Below are positions 49,745 through 61,700 of a stretch of 64,000 bases of DNA, piece after piece. Origin of the DNA: Sphagnum compactum (Eukaryota; Bryophyta; Sphagnopsida; Sphagnales); the NCBI GenBank assembly GCA_965153455.1, contig OZ234497.1, positions 18,345,872-18,409,871 on the forward strand, written 5' to 3'. Positions within the stretch are counted from its first letter, which is position 1. Every line of letters starts with the position of its first letter. The position numbers were made by a program, and so were the translations under genes. A model generated the notes under the pieces. It worked only from the letters and a program-made list of their open reading frames with translations, was not told the DNA's origin and made no database searches.

Positions 49745-50617
49745 TCTCTAGCTCCTCGCACGGTCGTCCGTCCATCACTCCCGCGAGACCCCTTTTCGCC
49801 GCGCGCTCTCGATTTCTACACCGCCACCAAGATGACCAAGAACAAGAAGACGAAAGACGCTCAAGAAGCAGCAGCGGAAGAATCTGACTACCTAGTTCTT
49901 CCTCTCTTGATAACGCGTTACAAAACCATCTCACAAATGCGGGGCACACATAGAATTCAGATATTATTCGTGAGGAAAAAAAGAAGAGAAAAAAGTGTTT
50001 TTAATTCCCACTTTTTTCCTCAGTTTCCGGGGAGGGACCCATTGATCAAAAAACCCATGCAGTGTGTGTAGGTAGGTGTATGTGTGTAAGTATGTATGTA
50101 TGGATGTTTTCTCCAAGCTCCTCGAAGCTCCCAAGTGTTTTTTTTTCCAAGCTTCTCCAACAGGTATGTGGGAGGGACATACATACCTGTTGAATGACAA
50201 TTTTGTTTTTGTTTTTGTTGATGGGTTTGTTGCAGTAGTACGCATGTACCCAAGATGTGTGCAGAAAAAATTGCTGAGATCTTCCAACTTGAATCAGTCA
50301 TGGAAACTAATGAAGAAGTAGACTGAAGATTGATTGATCAAGAGTTTTTTAAAAAATTATGAGCTTTGATCTTCAATTTCTAGAGGAGACTCAGGGGTAC
50401 TTTTATGGGCACATGGGTTTTGGTTTTGGGTGCCACCCACATGTGGTGGGTGCTATGATTTGTAGTAGTGCACTTTGGCTTTAGATTCAGCGAAATCCCA
50501 TCAATTGGGGAGTTGTAGAAAAATTATTTATCTGTGAGAAATCTATTCTTCAACAGAAATCTTGTATCAACTTGTGAGCGATTTTTCAAGGAATTTAAGT
50601 TTCACCAGAATAGCAAT
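49745..50617 (+). promoter_or_regulatory. 5' leader and proximal promoter of copy C, with a leader intron
   Basis: The block begins with a CpG-rich stretch (about 49750-49830) that stands out in a CpG-poor window. A segment homologous to the copy B leader follows (49830-50617). A leader intron is likely at 50164-50235: donor CAACAG|GTATGTG, acceptor TTTGTTGCAG. It is supported by the homologous donor and acceptor in B. A short frame at 49838-50071 in the CpG-rich part is probably leader, not protein. The transcription start cannot be placed exactly. Confidence 0.55.
50255..50326 (+). promoter_or_regulatory. Upstream ORF in the copy C leader (23 codons)
   Basis: The ATG follows the leader-intron acceptor. 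The frame reads MCAEKIAEIFQLES and runs 23 codons to TGA. The copy B leader has the matching frame, starting MGAEEIAEIFRLE, cut after 13 codons by TAA. Retention of the ATG and most residues suggests either a uORF affecting translation or a remnant of a former N-terminal exon. Confidence 0.4.
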
Positions 50618-52801
50618 ATGGGTGGCTGGATGCAGCACCCATGGCTGATGAGCTTCTTCTTCAAGACTACTTTTGTACCCTTGAAGTCCTTATTATGGAC
50701 ACCATGGCGAGTATCCATTCTTGTGATACTTCTTGTTGGATTCCTGAGCTGCATACCGAGTAGTAGAAAATACTTTGTACCCCGGGGGCTCATGAGCAAC
50801 AGCAGAGAAGGACATCCAGAATTGTTTGAGTTCAGTAATCCGGAATCTCAATGTTCAACAAATTCAGCCCATGATCTTCTTCCTATTCAGAATGGAAATT
50901 CACATGAGACAACAAGTACAGTTGTTGCAGGAGGAGCTGCTGCAGCATCACATAATGATACTGCATATGAGGTTTGTGTGGTGATTGTGATTGGACATGA
51001 TAGTGCGAAGCCATCAAAAACCGCTTTGCCATTCTCTGTCCTTCGAAGGCTTTTCCGAGCTGTTTTTGATATCCAAGGCATACAAGGTGAAGTTGGATTG
51101 GTGGAACCAGATTTGCAAGGGGTTTTAGTGCGAGTTGATTATACCTCAATTGTTTGCAACATGGTGCGGGATGCTCTTGGCCATTCTGCTACATGCCAAA
51201 GCTTGCTAACCCAGGAGTTCAAGCAACAGGTAGGTACCTGCTGGTACAACCCCCCTTCCTCCCTACTCTTATACCTAATAGCACACTAAGAAATTTAGTG
51301 TAGTTTAATTGTGATGACTCTTATATGCTCCAATAATGAATCTCATTTCTTTGCTCGAACAATCCTCCTGTACTTGAGCAATCATTGTTGCAGGCATTGT
51401 GATGAACTGTTTTGCAATCGACATCTTCATTGTTGTGGGTGTTGTGAACTGTTTCGAGATGGGTGTCTTCTTTGTTGGGGGTGTGATGAACTGTTTTGAG
51501 ATAACTGGCATCTTCATTGTTGCGGATGTTGTGAATAGTTTTGAGATAATTGGCATTTTGTTAGCTAAATTCTTAGCATAATTTTGTTGTCCATTTTTTT
51601 TGGGGGGGGGGGGGGGTGGTGGTTTGCTGAACATTACAGGCAAGATGCAAAACTCTCGTAGTAGGTGAGACAAAGAAATATGTTCAGCAAGCATGTGCGA
51701 ATTGGACAGATGGGTTTCAATATGAGAATTTGAAAATAGTGGATTTGGACAAACCCGATCCTCTTGCTTCACCACAATTGCCACCTATGGCAGCATGGAG
51801 ACCCACTATAGTGACAGGGTTTAGTAGGAATCACTTGCGTGTTGGGCTCCTCCTTATGAGATCAGTTGGAAAATCAGCATCGAATCCAATTGTGTCCAAA
51901 CATTACAATGTTTCATTAGTGGTGTGGGTTATGGAGGAATTCAACTCTTCAGAGACCAACTATTTTGATTGCCAAGTTCGAGAATTAAAGGAAGTGTACC
52001 ATATCGATGTGGAGGTGCGAAAGCCCGATTTCACCAAGTACCCAGTTTGGATGCACATCAATCCAAACCTTTTCGATGTTGATCAAGGTGGCAGAGGTGG
52101 GTGGGAATTCTTTTCATTCATCATGGAAGTATTATGTTTGGATTCACAAGGTCTCCCTAGAGGTCTAACAAGCCCAGTCCATTTGGCCTGGAACAACTTA
52201 TTATGCAGAACTAACTACCCATTACTGTGGACCCTGGTTTCCATATTGTCTGATTTTTCCTTTGTGTCACAAAAAAAATGCAGGGGAGTATGCATGGAAG
52301 GCTATCTTTGTACATACTACTCTACTCGAGCGGGGCTTCGTGTTATGGTTAGATGGTGGGGGTCGGATTGTGACACCTACAGCACTATTGAACACACTGA
52401 ATTGGACAAAAAAGAATGGGTTTGCATGCTGTGGTTCTGGAGACACAGTCAAAGACTGGACACACCCGGGAGAGCTCAAATATTTCCAAGCAGATTTCCA
52501 CTACTTGAGAGAGCAAGAGAATTGTGATGCTTCACGTGCAGGTTTCACAGTGGCAATATATAAAGATTTGGTTCGGCCTTGGTATGAGTGTTCCATAACA
52601 AGACAGTGTATAGCTCCTGATGGGTCGAACCGATACAATCATCGCCAAGATCAAGCAGCCCTCACCGTGTTATCTGTTTTAACTGGTCATTTATGCACAG
52701 GTATAGATTACAAGGGTATAACCAGGCACAATGATTATAATTTATATGAGTTTAGGGGTGTTGACAATACTACTTGCTATAAGGACCCTCTTCTAGTATA
52801 G
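50618..52801 (+). CDS. Putative type II membrane glycosyltransferase-like protein (DUF1647-like), copy C
   Basis: Coding exons 50618-51229, 51640-52096 and 52284-52801 give 528 residues, with intron phases as in A and B. The ATG at 50618 is chosen because the following TPWRVSILVILLVGFL aligns with the membrane anchor of A and B (residues 31-46 here). The frame stays open upstream but offers only a GTG at 50534. This is the most divergent copy: a longer N-terminal tail, a longer spacer after the anchor, and many differences in exon 3 (for example GGRIVTPTALLNTLNW). The EYAWK, LWLD, PWYEC, CIAP and HRQDQ motifs are unchanged, so the presumed active core is under constraint. Intron 1 carries a minisatellite and a 15-G run just before the acceptor. 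The 5' leader is homologous to that of B. Confidence 0.85.
51381..51553 (+). repeat. ~44-bp minisatellite in intron 1 of copy C
   Basis: Four units of the form CATCTTCATTGTTG, then a GTTGTGAACTGTTT, then GAGAT. It has no counterpart in A or B introns. Confidence 0.65.
51602..51616 (+). repeat. G15 homopolymer before the intron 1 acceptor of copy C
   Basis: Fifteen G, 24 bases before the acceptor of exon 2, where A and B have a T-rich tract and only a short G run (TTTTTTGGGG in A). Confidence 0.85.
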
Positions 52802-55800
52802 TTTCTACTATAGGGAGAAACCTCTAGATGTTCAGTCAAACCAAATGGTACAAATCCTCCCCTTATTAGATTTACTTTCATGTGCCAACCCATGAATAGA
52901 AGTAGTATGGTTTGATGCTTTGATGCCCATGTTGACAGCATTGGCTAATCTTAGAGATGGCCAAATTCCTCAAAAATTACATAGCCCATTGGTTAGGTTC
53001 CATTATTACAACAAGCAATAATGTAGAGGGGAACACGAACAAAACAAAATAAAACCTATGACCTCATTCTCAATTTTCATGTTCGTTGATCCCCCTCATA
53101 CCCACAGTAGATGGGTTTGAAGTCAATATATGTGAGTTGAAGAAGGATTGAAGACAATACATTGTTGTGGCTGGACCATGATCATCTTGGAAGTAGGCGT
53201 GGAGTTTAACCAGGTCCTCTCCAAGTGCAGCAAACTTCAGTCACAAGTATGTCAACCCAACCCATTTGTAAATTTGGTAGCACTAGAGCGCTTTAAATGG
53301 TGGGATTTTTTGGCAGATTCTGGGAACCTTGTGTACATGTCAATTTGGGTTTCAAAAGATGCTACCTCCTTGAAGAAACCCAATAACCCTGTTCAGAATA
53401 GAGAAACCCTGCAATTTTCATTTATGGATCTTGGGTCACATGAGTATTATACTGAAGTGGCTTATGTGTTTGCTGCTGGTGTCTTGTGTTACAGGCAGTA
53501 ATGAACAAGTTGGCCAAGCTCTGAGGAAGTCTTTCTAGAGTGTGTAGTGAGGTTCACAACAATTGTAGTGAGGTTCCTCAATTTGCTGCTTAGTTGTCTA
53601 AAATTGTGAAGTCTAAAAGGAAAGCAATTTTTTTTGTACTTAATAATATTTTTTTAGGATGTGGACAATCCCATGATCCCTAACAATTAAATGGAAAGGT
53701 ACTGGAGGTGCCAGACAGCAGTAGGTAAATTTGCCTCCTGAATTTCTGTTGAATCAAAGTGCGTTATTCTCACCTTCAATCATCATCCATGAGTTTTACC
53801 TTTCTTCAAATTTGCTCACTACCCTTCACTGTTTCCCTCTGATTTTTGCAGCAACTTTTCCACTTATAATGTTGATTGTTGCTTGTGGTGTTCAAATGGG
53901 ACACATGCAGTTGGGCTGAATGCACCTTCAAAAGGAATGCAAATCAAGTGTTCTTAATTGGATAGAGTGCACAGTCACTGACCCAACCAATCTTGACCTT
54001 GTTGATGAGCTTTGTCTCCACAAGAATGTAATTATTATACTTCAGATCTGCTTGCACCAATACCTCAACCTGAGCTCATGCTGCTCACATCTTGCAAATA
54101 AAATTTTCAGATAACCTCAATTCAAAGCCTCTTCAACAAGCATGGGAAGGTGGAACTGGACCCATATTTCAACAAAACACCCTCCATCTCTTCTTTATAC
54201 TTGTCTTTATGTATAATCCAAGATGCAGCAATGAATCAATTTGTGCTTCTGAAATTCTTCCAGAGTCCTTCCAGCTGCCAATCTTTCCATAAGGCAGATT
54301 TCAAATACACAAAAAGGAATGCAGTTTTAAGATCACCTGATGGATTCCCTGATTGACTCCTTAAGAGGACAATGCTCCGTTTGGCTCTTTGTTGTTGCTC
54401 CTGTGCTTGAGCTTCCATGATACACCACCCTATCTGGTGTCACACCATTATGATATTTTTGCAAGAATGCTTTGTTGACGGATTCCTCAATAAGTTGCGT
54501 CATCATCATCCCCATGTAACACCTTATAAAAAGGCATTGTTCTCCATCTTGTTGTGTAGTTGGGGTTCTTGCAACTGGAAACAACTCAAGTGTCTCCTAA
54601 GTTATCAAAAATTCCTTTGCTACGAGAATACTCTTCCAAATCAGTGAGCTTTTGAAGTTGTCTTACAAAAGCTTAAGAGACAATCACTACAATTGGAAAG
54701 ATTCAACCTCTGAAGGTTGGTGAAGAAGACACCAAGAGAAAGTGGTAGACTTTAATGCCCCTTGCAATCAAACAAATGCAGTTCTCGCAACTTGGACATG
54801 GCACCCTTCTCCACTTGAGGACATTGAGTGAACTTGCAAGACTAGTGCAGCTTCAAGGCTTCAAGAGATGGAAAGGCACCCGCATGTGTGAAAGATTGTG
54901 GAAGGCTTATGATATAATCACATCTGCACACAATGAAATGTGATAGCATAGGAAGACCTTTCATGGAAGGAGGAAGACATTTCATGGAAGGAGGAAGACA
55001 AGTAACATTGTGACATTCAACATTTCCATATTGGCCAACTTGTGTTTAATCTTTCATGGCTCTTTCTCCTCCCCCTACCCATTTCACACTACATGGTGAA
55101 CCTGATTCACAAGTACCAACCTATTTGTTTGTGGCATAACCCACAATAGGCATCCAATTAACCATTCTCTTGTTCTTCAAACCGAACCATCAAACTAATG
55201 CAGTTCAGAGTGAGAACTGCACTAAGCACCAAAAAACTTCAAGGGTACATAGACATTGAAACAAAGACTATGAAGCTTTCAAGATTTTTGACATGGTACT
55301 CAGCAACACCAAATCATTTTAATACGTCCATATATGTCACCCGACCAACCACTTTTGTCCCATTGGAGAGATCACATTGTTTCAAAGAGGGCTAGGAGTA
55401 GCATGTTCGCGTCATGAGAATAATGTGGGTAGCCCAAGGCAAGTACGAGCCTGGCAAAAAACTCAAACACAATTGTAATCCTCACAACTCAATGACGCTT
55501 GACCCAAAAAGACTCATACATTGCACCAGGCCAGGAATCATGCACGGAATTTCATTAGTTTTCGAAGGCTTTTTTGGAAGGTGATGAAACAATGCCCTTT
55601 TTCTCTGGGGAGGTTCATTTCATGATTGCCAAAATCAGGTAAGACCATTCTGATAAATATGACATTCTTCTTCACCTATGAGGAAATGACTGTACTGTAG
55701 CCTCCTATTCACATACCTTTGCACTGCATTTCAGCAGGCCATCTGATGGTCATTGGTGACAAACTGCTGAAGAGATCACTCCATGTTTCTGGATGTGCAA

Positions 55801-56038
55801 TTATTTTAGAAGCGAAACAGGGATTCTGTATGATGACCATATGTGTATCAGAACCATGCCTAACAAGTGATTGGACATTACATGTAAATCTTAGCTTGAC
55901 AAGCAGACTGAGTTAAAGGAGGGGAAAATTGTGTGGCAAAATCCTCAAATGAGAAACTCTAGTGCTACATCTTTGAACAGCTTTCTAAAGACAGGAAATT
56001 GTATCTCCTGAAAATCGCCCATGTCACCCAAGGAACAT
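52802..56038. other. Unassigned intergenic region between copy C and CPN10
   Basis: Open stretches exist (53178-53501 on plus, about 54333-54580 on minus). Neither has family resemblance, splice context or conservation elsewhere in the window. A CATTTCATGGAAGGAGGAAGA duplication lies at about 54956-55000. Base composition is closer to genes than to the AT-rich repeats, so an old degraded element is possible. Confidence 0.35.
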
Positions 56039-57242
56039 TTACTCCTCAAGGATCCCAAGAAGATCATCGTTATGATACAGTGAAAACCTGCAGAAAAATC
56101 CAAAATGAGAATGAGCTCATATGTTCACAAGATGAAGCAAGCCAGTTCACACCTTGCTAGCTCAATTAGCATGCTCAACCATATATAAGTCTACATTGCA
56201 GCATGACTACCATCTTTCATACAAGTCTCCCATCTAATCAGGAGCTTTGCATGGGACACTGGCGCACTCCCCAAATCACATCATGGGAACCAATGAAATG
56301 TCGGGTCAGGTTTTATATACATATAAAGCTGCACAGCTATGGCTTACAGTAAGAATCCATAGAAGAAAAAAGTTAAGGAACAGGTTGACTCACTCTTTGT
56401 CACCAAGAACAATCTGAGTTCCACCAAACTCTGGAAGAAGGACCTTGTCTCCTTCCTTCACACTCACAGGGATAATGCCCCCATCCTGTGTCCGAGCACC
56501 AGTACCTGTTGCAATCACCACTCCTGAATTCAACTACAAACACCCACAAAATGCACCCAGAAAACACACACCAAGTGAATATTTCAAACTGCAGATTTTC
56601 TGGACAACAGAAAGAAGAAGGGTGTTGAATTCCACCACCTTCGTAGCCTCACAATACAGACAGAAATATGGAAAGAAGTGAATAGCCTCATGAAAGGTTT
56701 ATTGGCAGAGCAGAATCAGAACAGAATGAGCACTACAAAAACCCACAACCTCAACAAGCTTTTCACTAAAACATATCACATCTGAAGATGTTATTATGCC
56801 TTCTCTAGAGGACATCCCAATCTCTTGCATTTCTGTTCTGTCAACTCTGATAATCTTCATCTCCACAAAACTGAGCTCTGTTTTTGCACTTGATTCTATA
56901 TTCATTGCACTCATGTGCACATACATACTGCACAAATTAGGGTTACTGAGCTCTGTTTTTGCACTTCATTCTATGTTCATTGTGCCCATGTACTGCACAT
57001 ACATAGTGTTAAAATTAGTTACTGAAAACAAAACAAAACATCACAATGAAACCAAATCAAACGAAATCTTGATAGTAGCAACTGCAAACCCAACATGATT
57101 GATAGAAAAAACCACAAACGATCCTTACCTTGGTGGTAGTCTCAGGCAGAAGGATGCCAGCAGCAGTTCTGTTGGGTGCAACGATCTTCTCCACCAGCAC
57201 GCGATCCAGTAATGGCTTCAATCTTCTTGCCGTGAGCGACAT
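56039..57242 (-). CDS. CPN10: 10 kDa co-chaperonin (GroES/CPN10), mitochondrial type
   Basis: Three exons on the minus strand: 57129-57242, 56394-56533 and 56039-56087. They make exactly 100 residues with GT-AG introns in phases 0 and 2. The protein starts MSLTARRLKPLLDRVLVEK and has the mobile-loop region NRTAAGILLPE. It continues with GVVIATGTG, a VKEGDKVLLPEFGG strand, and a C-terminus equivalent to the family's E-Y-x-L-F-R-D-D-D-I-L-G (here EFSLYHNDDLLGILEE). The length matches single-domain organellar CPN10, not the double-domain chloroplast CPN20. As a heptameric lid it would assist CPN60 in folding imported proteins. There is no cleavable presequence, as usual for mitochondrial CPN10. 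A CTAGAA-CC-TTCTAG heat-shock-element-like motif lies about 155 bp upstream of the ATG. The gene is co-oriented with the callose synthase 1.46 kb upstream. Confidence 0.95.
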
Positions 57243-57394
57243 TGTACCGAGCAAGATGTTCACACAATCTCAGAGCAACAACTTGCATGTGAATACAAAC
57301 CCAGAATCACAACCCACGATGTCCATCAGACAAGGAAGACAAAAGAAACCATGCAAGCAGGGGGAAGGTAAGGGGTGGAAGTCATGGACAGTCT

Positions 57395-57414
57395 CTAGAA
57401 CCTTCTAGGGTTCC
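57395..57414. promoter_or_regulatory. Heat-shock-element-like motif upstream of CPN10
   Basis: CTAGAA and TTCTAG arms sit around a CC centre (GAA at 57398-57400, TTC at 57403-57405), giving two correctly phased HSF pentamers. A further TTC at 57411 is out of phase. The position, about 155 bp 5' of the CPN10 ATG, suits a chaperonin gene. Two pentamers alone could be chance. Confidence 0.35.
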
Positions 57415-58700
57415 CAGATTTTAAGGGCTTCCAGAGAGGGTTTCAGTTAGGGTTTAAGGCTCCATATTCATGCACCCCACATAAGATAATAAGAACAATG
57501 ATATACATAAAATCTGTTTTGAATTCTTTTGATATTTCTGAGTTCCAAAAGAGTCTTGGGTGAACACTATCATGATTCTAGCCATGGCATGATAGTCTTA
57601 GGAAATGGCATTGCTATACCTGATCGTTTCTTATGACATGATCAAGACAATGAGCAAGGAGGTAATCAACGATCCGAGGACTAAACCTAGAGATAGTGCC
57701 ATTAGAATACTAGAACTTGATGATTCACCATTGCTTCTCTTGTTCGATCCAGGTGCACAACCTGATCTATTTTTCAATACCAACTTTGATTGTGTATGAA
57801 ACTACTTGCATGTTTGCTTTGCAATAGGTATAGTAAGATCCAAAGCTAAGAGTAATCACTCATAATTATGTGGAAGTCCAACTTTGATTTTCCATACCAA
57901 TGTCTGATACATCTAATCTTCTCTGAATCATTTAGTTTTTTTCCCATCACTCATATGTGCCACATAAACATGAGAAGTTTTAGAGGTACCATATGCAAGA
58001 GACTACTTACATAGATCTTTTACATAGAAGAATCAGTTTAGAATCAATACTACTTTTATGTCAGTTTCAACAATCGCACTATGGGCCAACTTATCACAGT
58101 ATAACAAAAAGGATTCACAAGAATCTATGATACATGAAAATAGCTTTCTACTCCAAAGTTCTCTGCACATAACACACAACAGAGTACAGACATGACCCCT
58201 TCTATGGAATTGCTCATTACTAGCTGGTAAAGACACTAACTACTGGAAGAAAGTGGGAAAATTAATATATCAAGGCAAGTTCTAAATGCAATCACTGGTC
58301 TCACACCACACACATGAGATGAATCGTCCGCCCTTGAACTAGAGCCAACAAAATCAATGCAAACTTCATGGCATTCATAGGTACAATAATGATATGGCCA
58401 GACTTTACAAAACTGAATGTGCCATTCTACAAAAGAAATGTACATCCCAAAACGCGGAGAGGAGCTGGCTGTACATCTTGCATGCACTTTTACCTTTTTG
58501 GGCGCTCCAGCAACAACAACCATGCAGACTGTTGATTGGTTTACAAAATGCTATTTTATCTCTCGCATGATGTCAAAATGCCTGAAATTGTTTGTCTGGA
58601 ACAAGGTATAATTCTTCAGTTTTTTCACCCTTGTGTCACCTCCGACGTATAGGTCTTTTAGCAAAAGGGGCTATCACGCCCATCACAGTGACTAGTTAAT

Positions 58701-61700
58701 CTAAAGTTTCTTTCTACCAGCAAGAATACGTGAAATTTGCAGTCCTCTGCTGAATGCCTGGTTGAAAAGCAGTCGTGTCTGGAACTCAGAAACAAATGGA
58801 AACCATGACAGCACTGCAATAGGTGTGAATAATAGAAGCCCCATTGTGAACTCATATCCTCGTGCCAATGATTTCACTGACTCCCAAAACCCAATCCTGA
58901 CCACAATTGGCTTGCATGCTTGGGCTATCTGCAACAATGATACATATGTACAGTGTATGAAGTTTCAGCCATTTAGCAAGCAACACATAATTCTAGCATC
59001 AGTTCACATTGCACTTATGGGCAATGGTTTCCAGATCTCAAGAGTATGATGACTCAGGCTGATACACCCACATGAGGTTCTTTCACTCCGATGAGTTGTA
59101 CTCTATATGCCATTGTGCCAATCTCAAGTCGAGACTCATAGTCTTGTTTTCTACTTCAAGTACATAATTTGATTGAATGGGTTTGAAGAAGACAAACCTG
59201 CAGAAGTGCCCACCCTGTGGGAATGAATGCCAAAATACTTGCAAAAAAATCGCCAACAGTGAATGACTTAAAATGGAGGACCGCAAGCACTGATACTGAG
59301 CCAATGAAAAGCATGGCTTTCAGCAGTCTAAACATGAGCTGGAAATCCGCACTGAATTTGTCCCTTCCCATTGAAACTATCTGCACTCCAACCAGACAAA
59401 ATTCCACTAAGGAGTTGACAACACTTTCACTCTACCAGCCATGGGTTTCAAAGCAAAGATGCATCAAACTCTGGACAAAACGAGAAAAGCACAAACACCC
59501 ATCATCAAATCAAAATTTCAGCATTTTCAAGAAATACCCTCGGATATCATACACATGTTTGGACACACAAGACACGAGGAAGAGAAGAAAGGAAAAATAA
59601 CAAGGGAAGCACATGAAGACCTTTAGTATTGCAAGAACTGCCACGATGACAAGCCATGAGAGTCCGTATACCTGACAAGGTCAAAAACAATAGTGGTGAT
59701 CAGTCCACTACACCAGATATGCAAACGCATGGAAATTCGAAACAGGACTCTGTTGTGCTTATTCAGACAGAACAATTCCAACACTCAATGCTGGTCAACA
59801 CTCTAAAGATTAAACAGGAAAGCATCTTACAGACTACATATCTAAGACCATTGAAATGCAACAATGGGTATGTGTATAGGGGGCTTTGAACATACGCTGA
59901 TGGTGAGATTTTTTGACACTTCAGCTATGTGCAAGTGGTAGACAATCCCATATTGAAAGAGGAAAAATCTCAACGACAGTAAGCACTCAATAATACGACC
60001 ACGAATTCCTGTATACTTAAGGTGCTCCTGTTCCTCATCCCACCACGATTCCCAACTTTTGTTGCCCTCAACTCCAATCCCTCCCCTGCCAGATACAGTA
60101 GACAAAAGTACAAAATGTCAGGAACCAACAAAAGAATGCAAGACAGAACAGAGGGTCTCATACACATGGGTCACCATCACATAACTGGAGAGTCTGACAT
60201 ATTGTCCAATCCAGGAATTCAACCTTCTTTGAAACATACTTCATGTTGGTTTTCTCAGCAGCTCTTCCTCTACTGAATAAGTTGGAACAGTAAATACCTG
60301 TTGTTGATCCACTTGTTCCAGTCATCCCAGTCCTCCACAATCTTCTGCCATTCAAAACCTGATGGGTTGAATAAAAAGGGAGCAAAAAGCCAAGTTGCAA
60401 CTAGAAACCACATTGAGAATGTGATCAGGGTGTAGGTTACAGCTCCACTTGTGGACTTTGAGACATAGATCGTGTACACAATCAGTAACAACAGCAGCTC
60501 AATTGCTTTCGTGAAGTGGGAACGTGAATATAGCCGGTAGTTCTCAGCAAATCTCTCATGCCGCACAACAAAACCCCGACCGGTAGCTCTGTATTTGGCA
60601 CCTCCATGCAGAATAGTACGACCAAAGTAGTGGGTTTTTGTTCCTAACGAAAAGGTAAAGAACACAGACGCAAGCTGGAGCTGCATTGTCAAGAAATCCG
60701 TCAGGGCTGTGCGGAAGCCCCTTTCAAGCCCAATCTCCATCACCATGGGAAGGGACATGAGCAGCCCCAATTGCACCAATGCTTGTGAACCCAAGGCTGC
60801 AGTGAGAGCTTTGTTATTTGCTGAATGGACCAGAGAGTTGTCTACACCACTGAGTGAAAGGTAGACACGCCCATACAGAAATACGTACACTGTGAGCACA
60901 ACAATCTGGATCACCCAACACACCAAAACATTAGATACCCCTAGTTATGAAAGCAATAATCACAAGTACAATCTAGATCCCCCAATTCACCAAAACGTTA
61001 CAAGACCATAGTACTGAAAGCTATCATCATGAGCACATTCCACACGCAACATTTAGGCTTATGGTGCATCATTTTAACTTGTGTATAAAGTACATGCCAT
61101 GGTGCTACAGTGTGCTCACCATAGTGCTGAAGTAATATCCTACTGTAGTAAAATATGCTGACAACATCCGGAAGAAGTCGAAACGGTGGCCAAGTCGATA
61201 CATGTCTCTACTGAGAGCCTGCTCACCATTACCATTTGCAATCTTTGCCTCAAAAAGTGAGATTTGGTTCAGTCCCACATCACGCCCCTTCCCAACTTGA
61301 ATATATTCATGATGGGTCACATTTCCCCGCCTTAAGATTGAGTTGAAACCTGTTTCAGAGTTTTGCCAACAGACCTTCAAATTGTTAGTATAACTGTGTG
61401 CACAGATCACTGCACACCAAGAGACAAGCTTTCCTCCACTGCATCCTCTACACCAGGAAAAGGTGTGCAACCGCAACTGCAACCTGCCTGCTGCAAAACA
61501 AGAACTCTCAGAGTTCAGATCAGAGTGAAGGAGGGTCCTTGCAAACCTGCAAAGATGTCCTCGCTTAAGTTGATGACCCGAGAGGCCTTGCTCATTCCTC
61601 CTCTCGTGATGTGGAAGAGTCTATCAAACACATCCGGGTGACCATAATGGAATCGTACCCTGTATGCACATACCCACAATTTATGAGTCTACTGTTCCTG

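Noticed and set aside
49832-50071. Open frame in the copy C leader, lysine-rich N-terminus
   Set aside because: It is partly conserved in B as DNA, but the frame breaks there. It lies in the presumed untranslated leader.
50534-50617. Upstream extension of copy C
   Set aside because: The frame is open but the only start is GTG. The ATG at 50618 aligns with the other copies.
53148-53501. 117-codon open frame after copy C
   Set aside because: It opens with TTG. There is no homologue known to me, no splice context, and no second copy in the window.
54333-54584. Possible copia integrase (ARTPTTQQDGE)
   Set aside because: Only a few residues resemble the copia motif. Neighbouring domains do not follow in any frame.
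58236-58523. 95-codon minus-strand frame
   Set aside because: It lies just downstream of the callose synthase stop and is most likely its 3' untranslated region.
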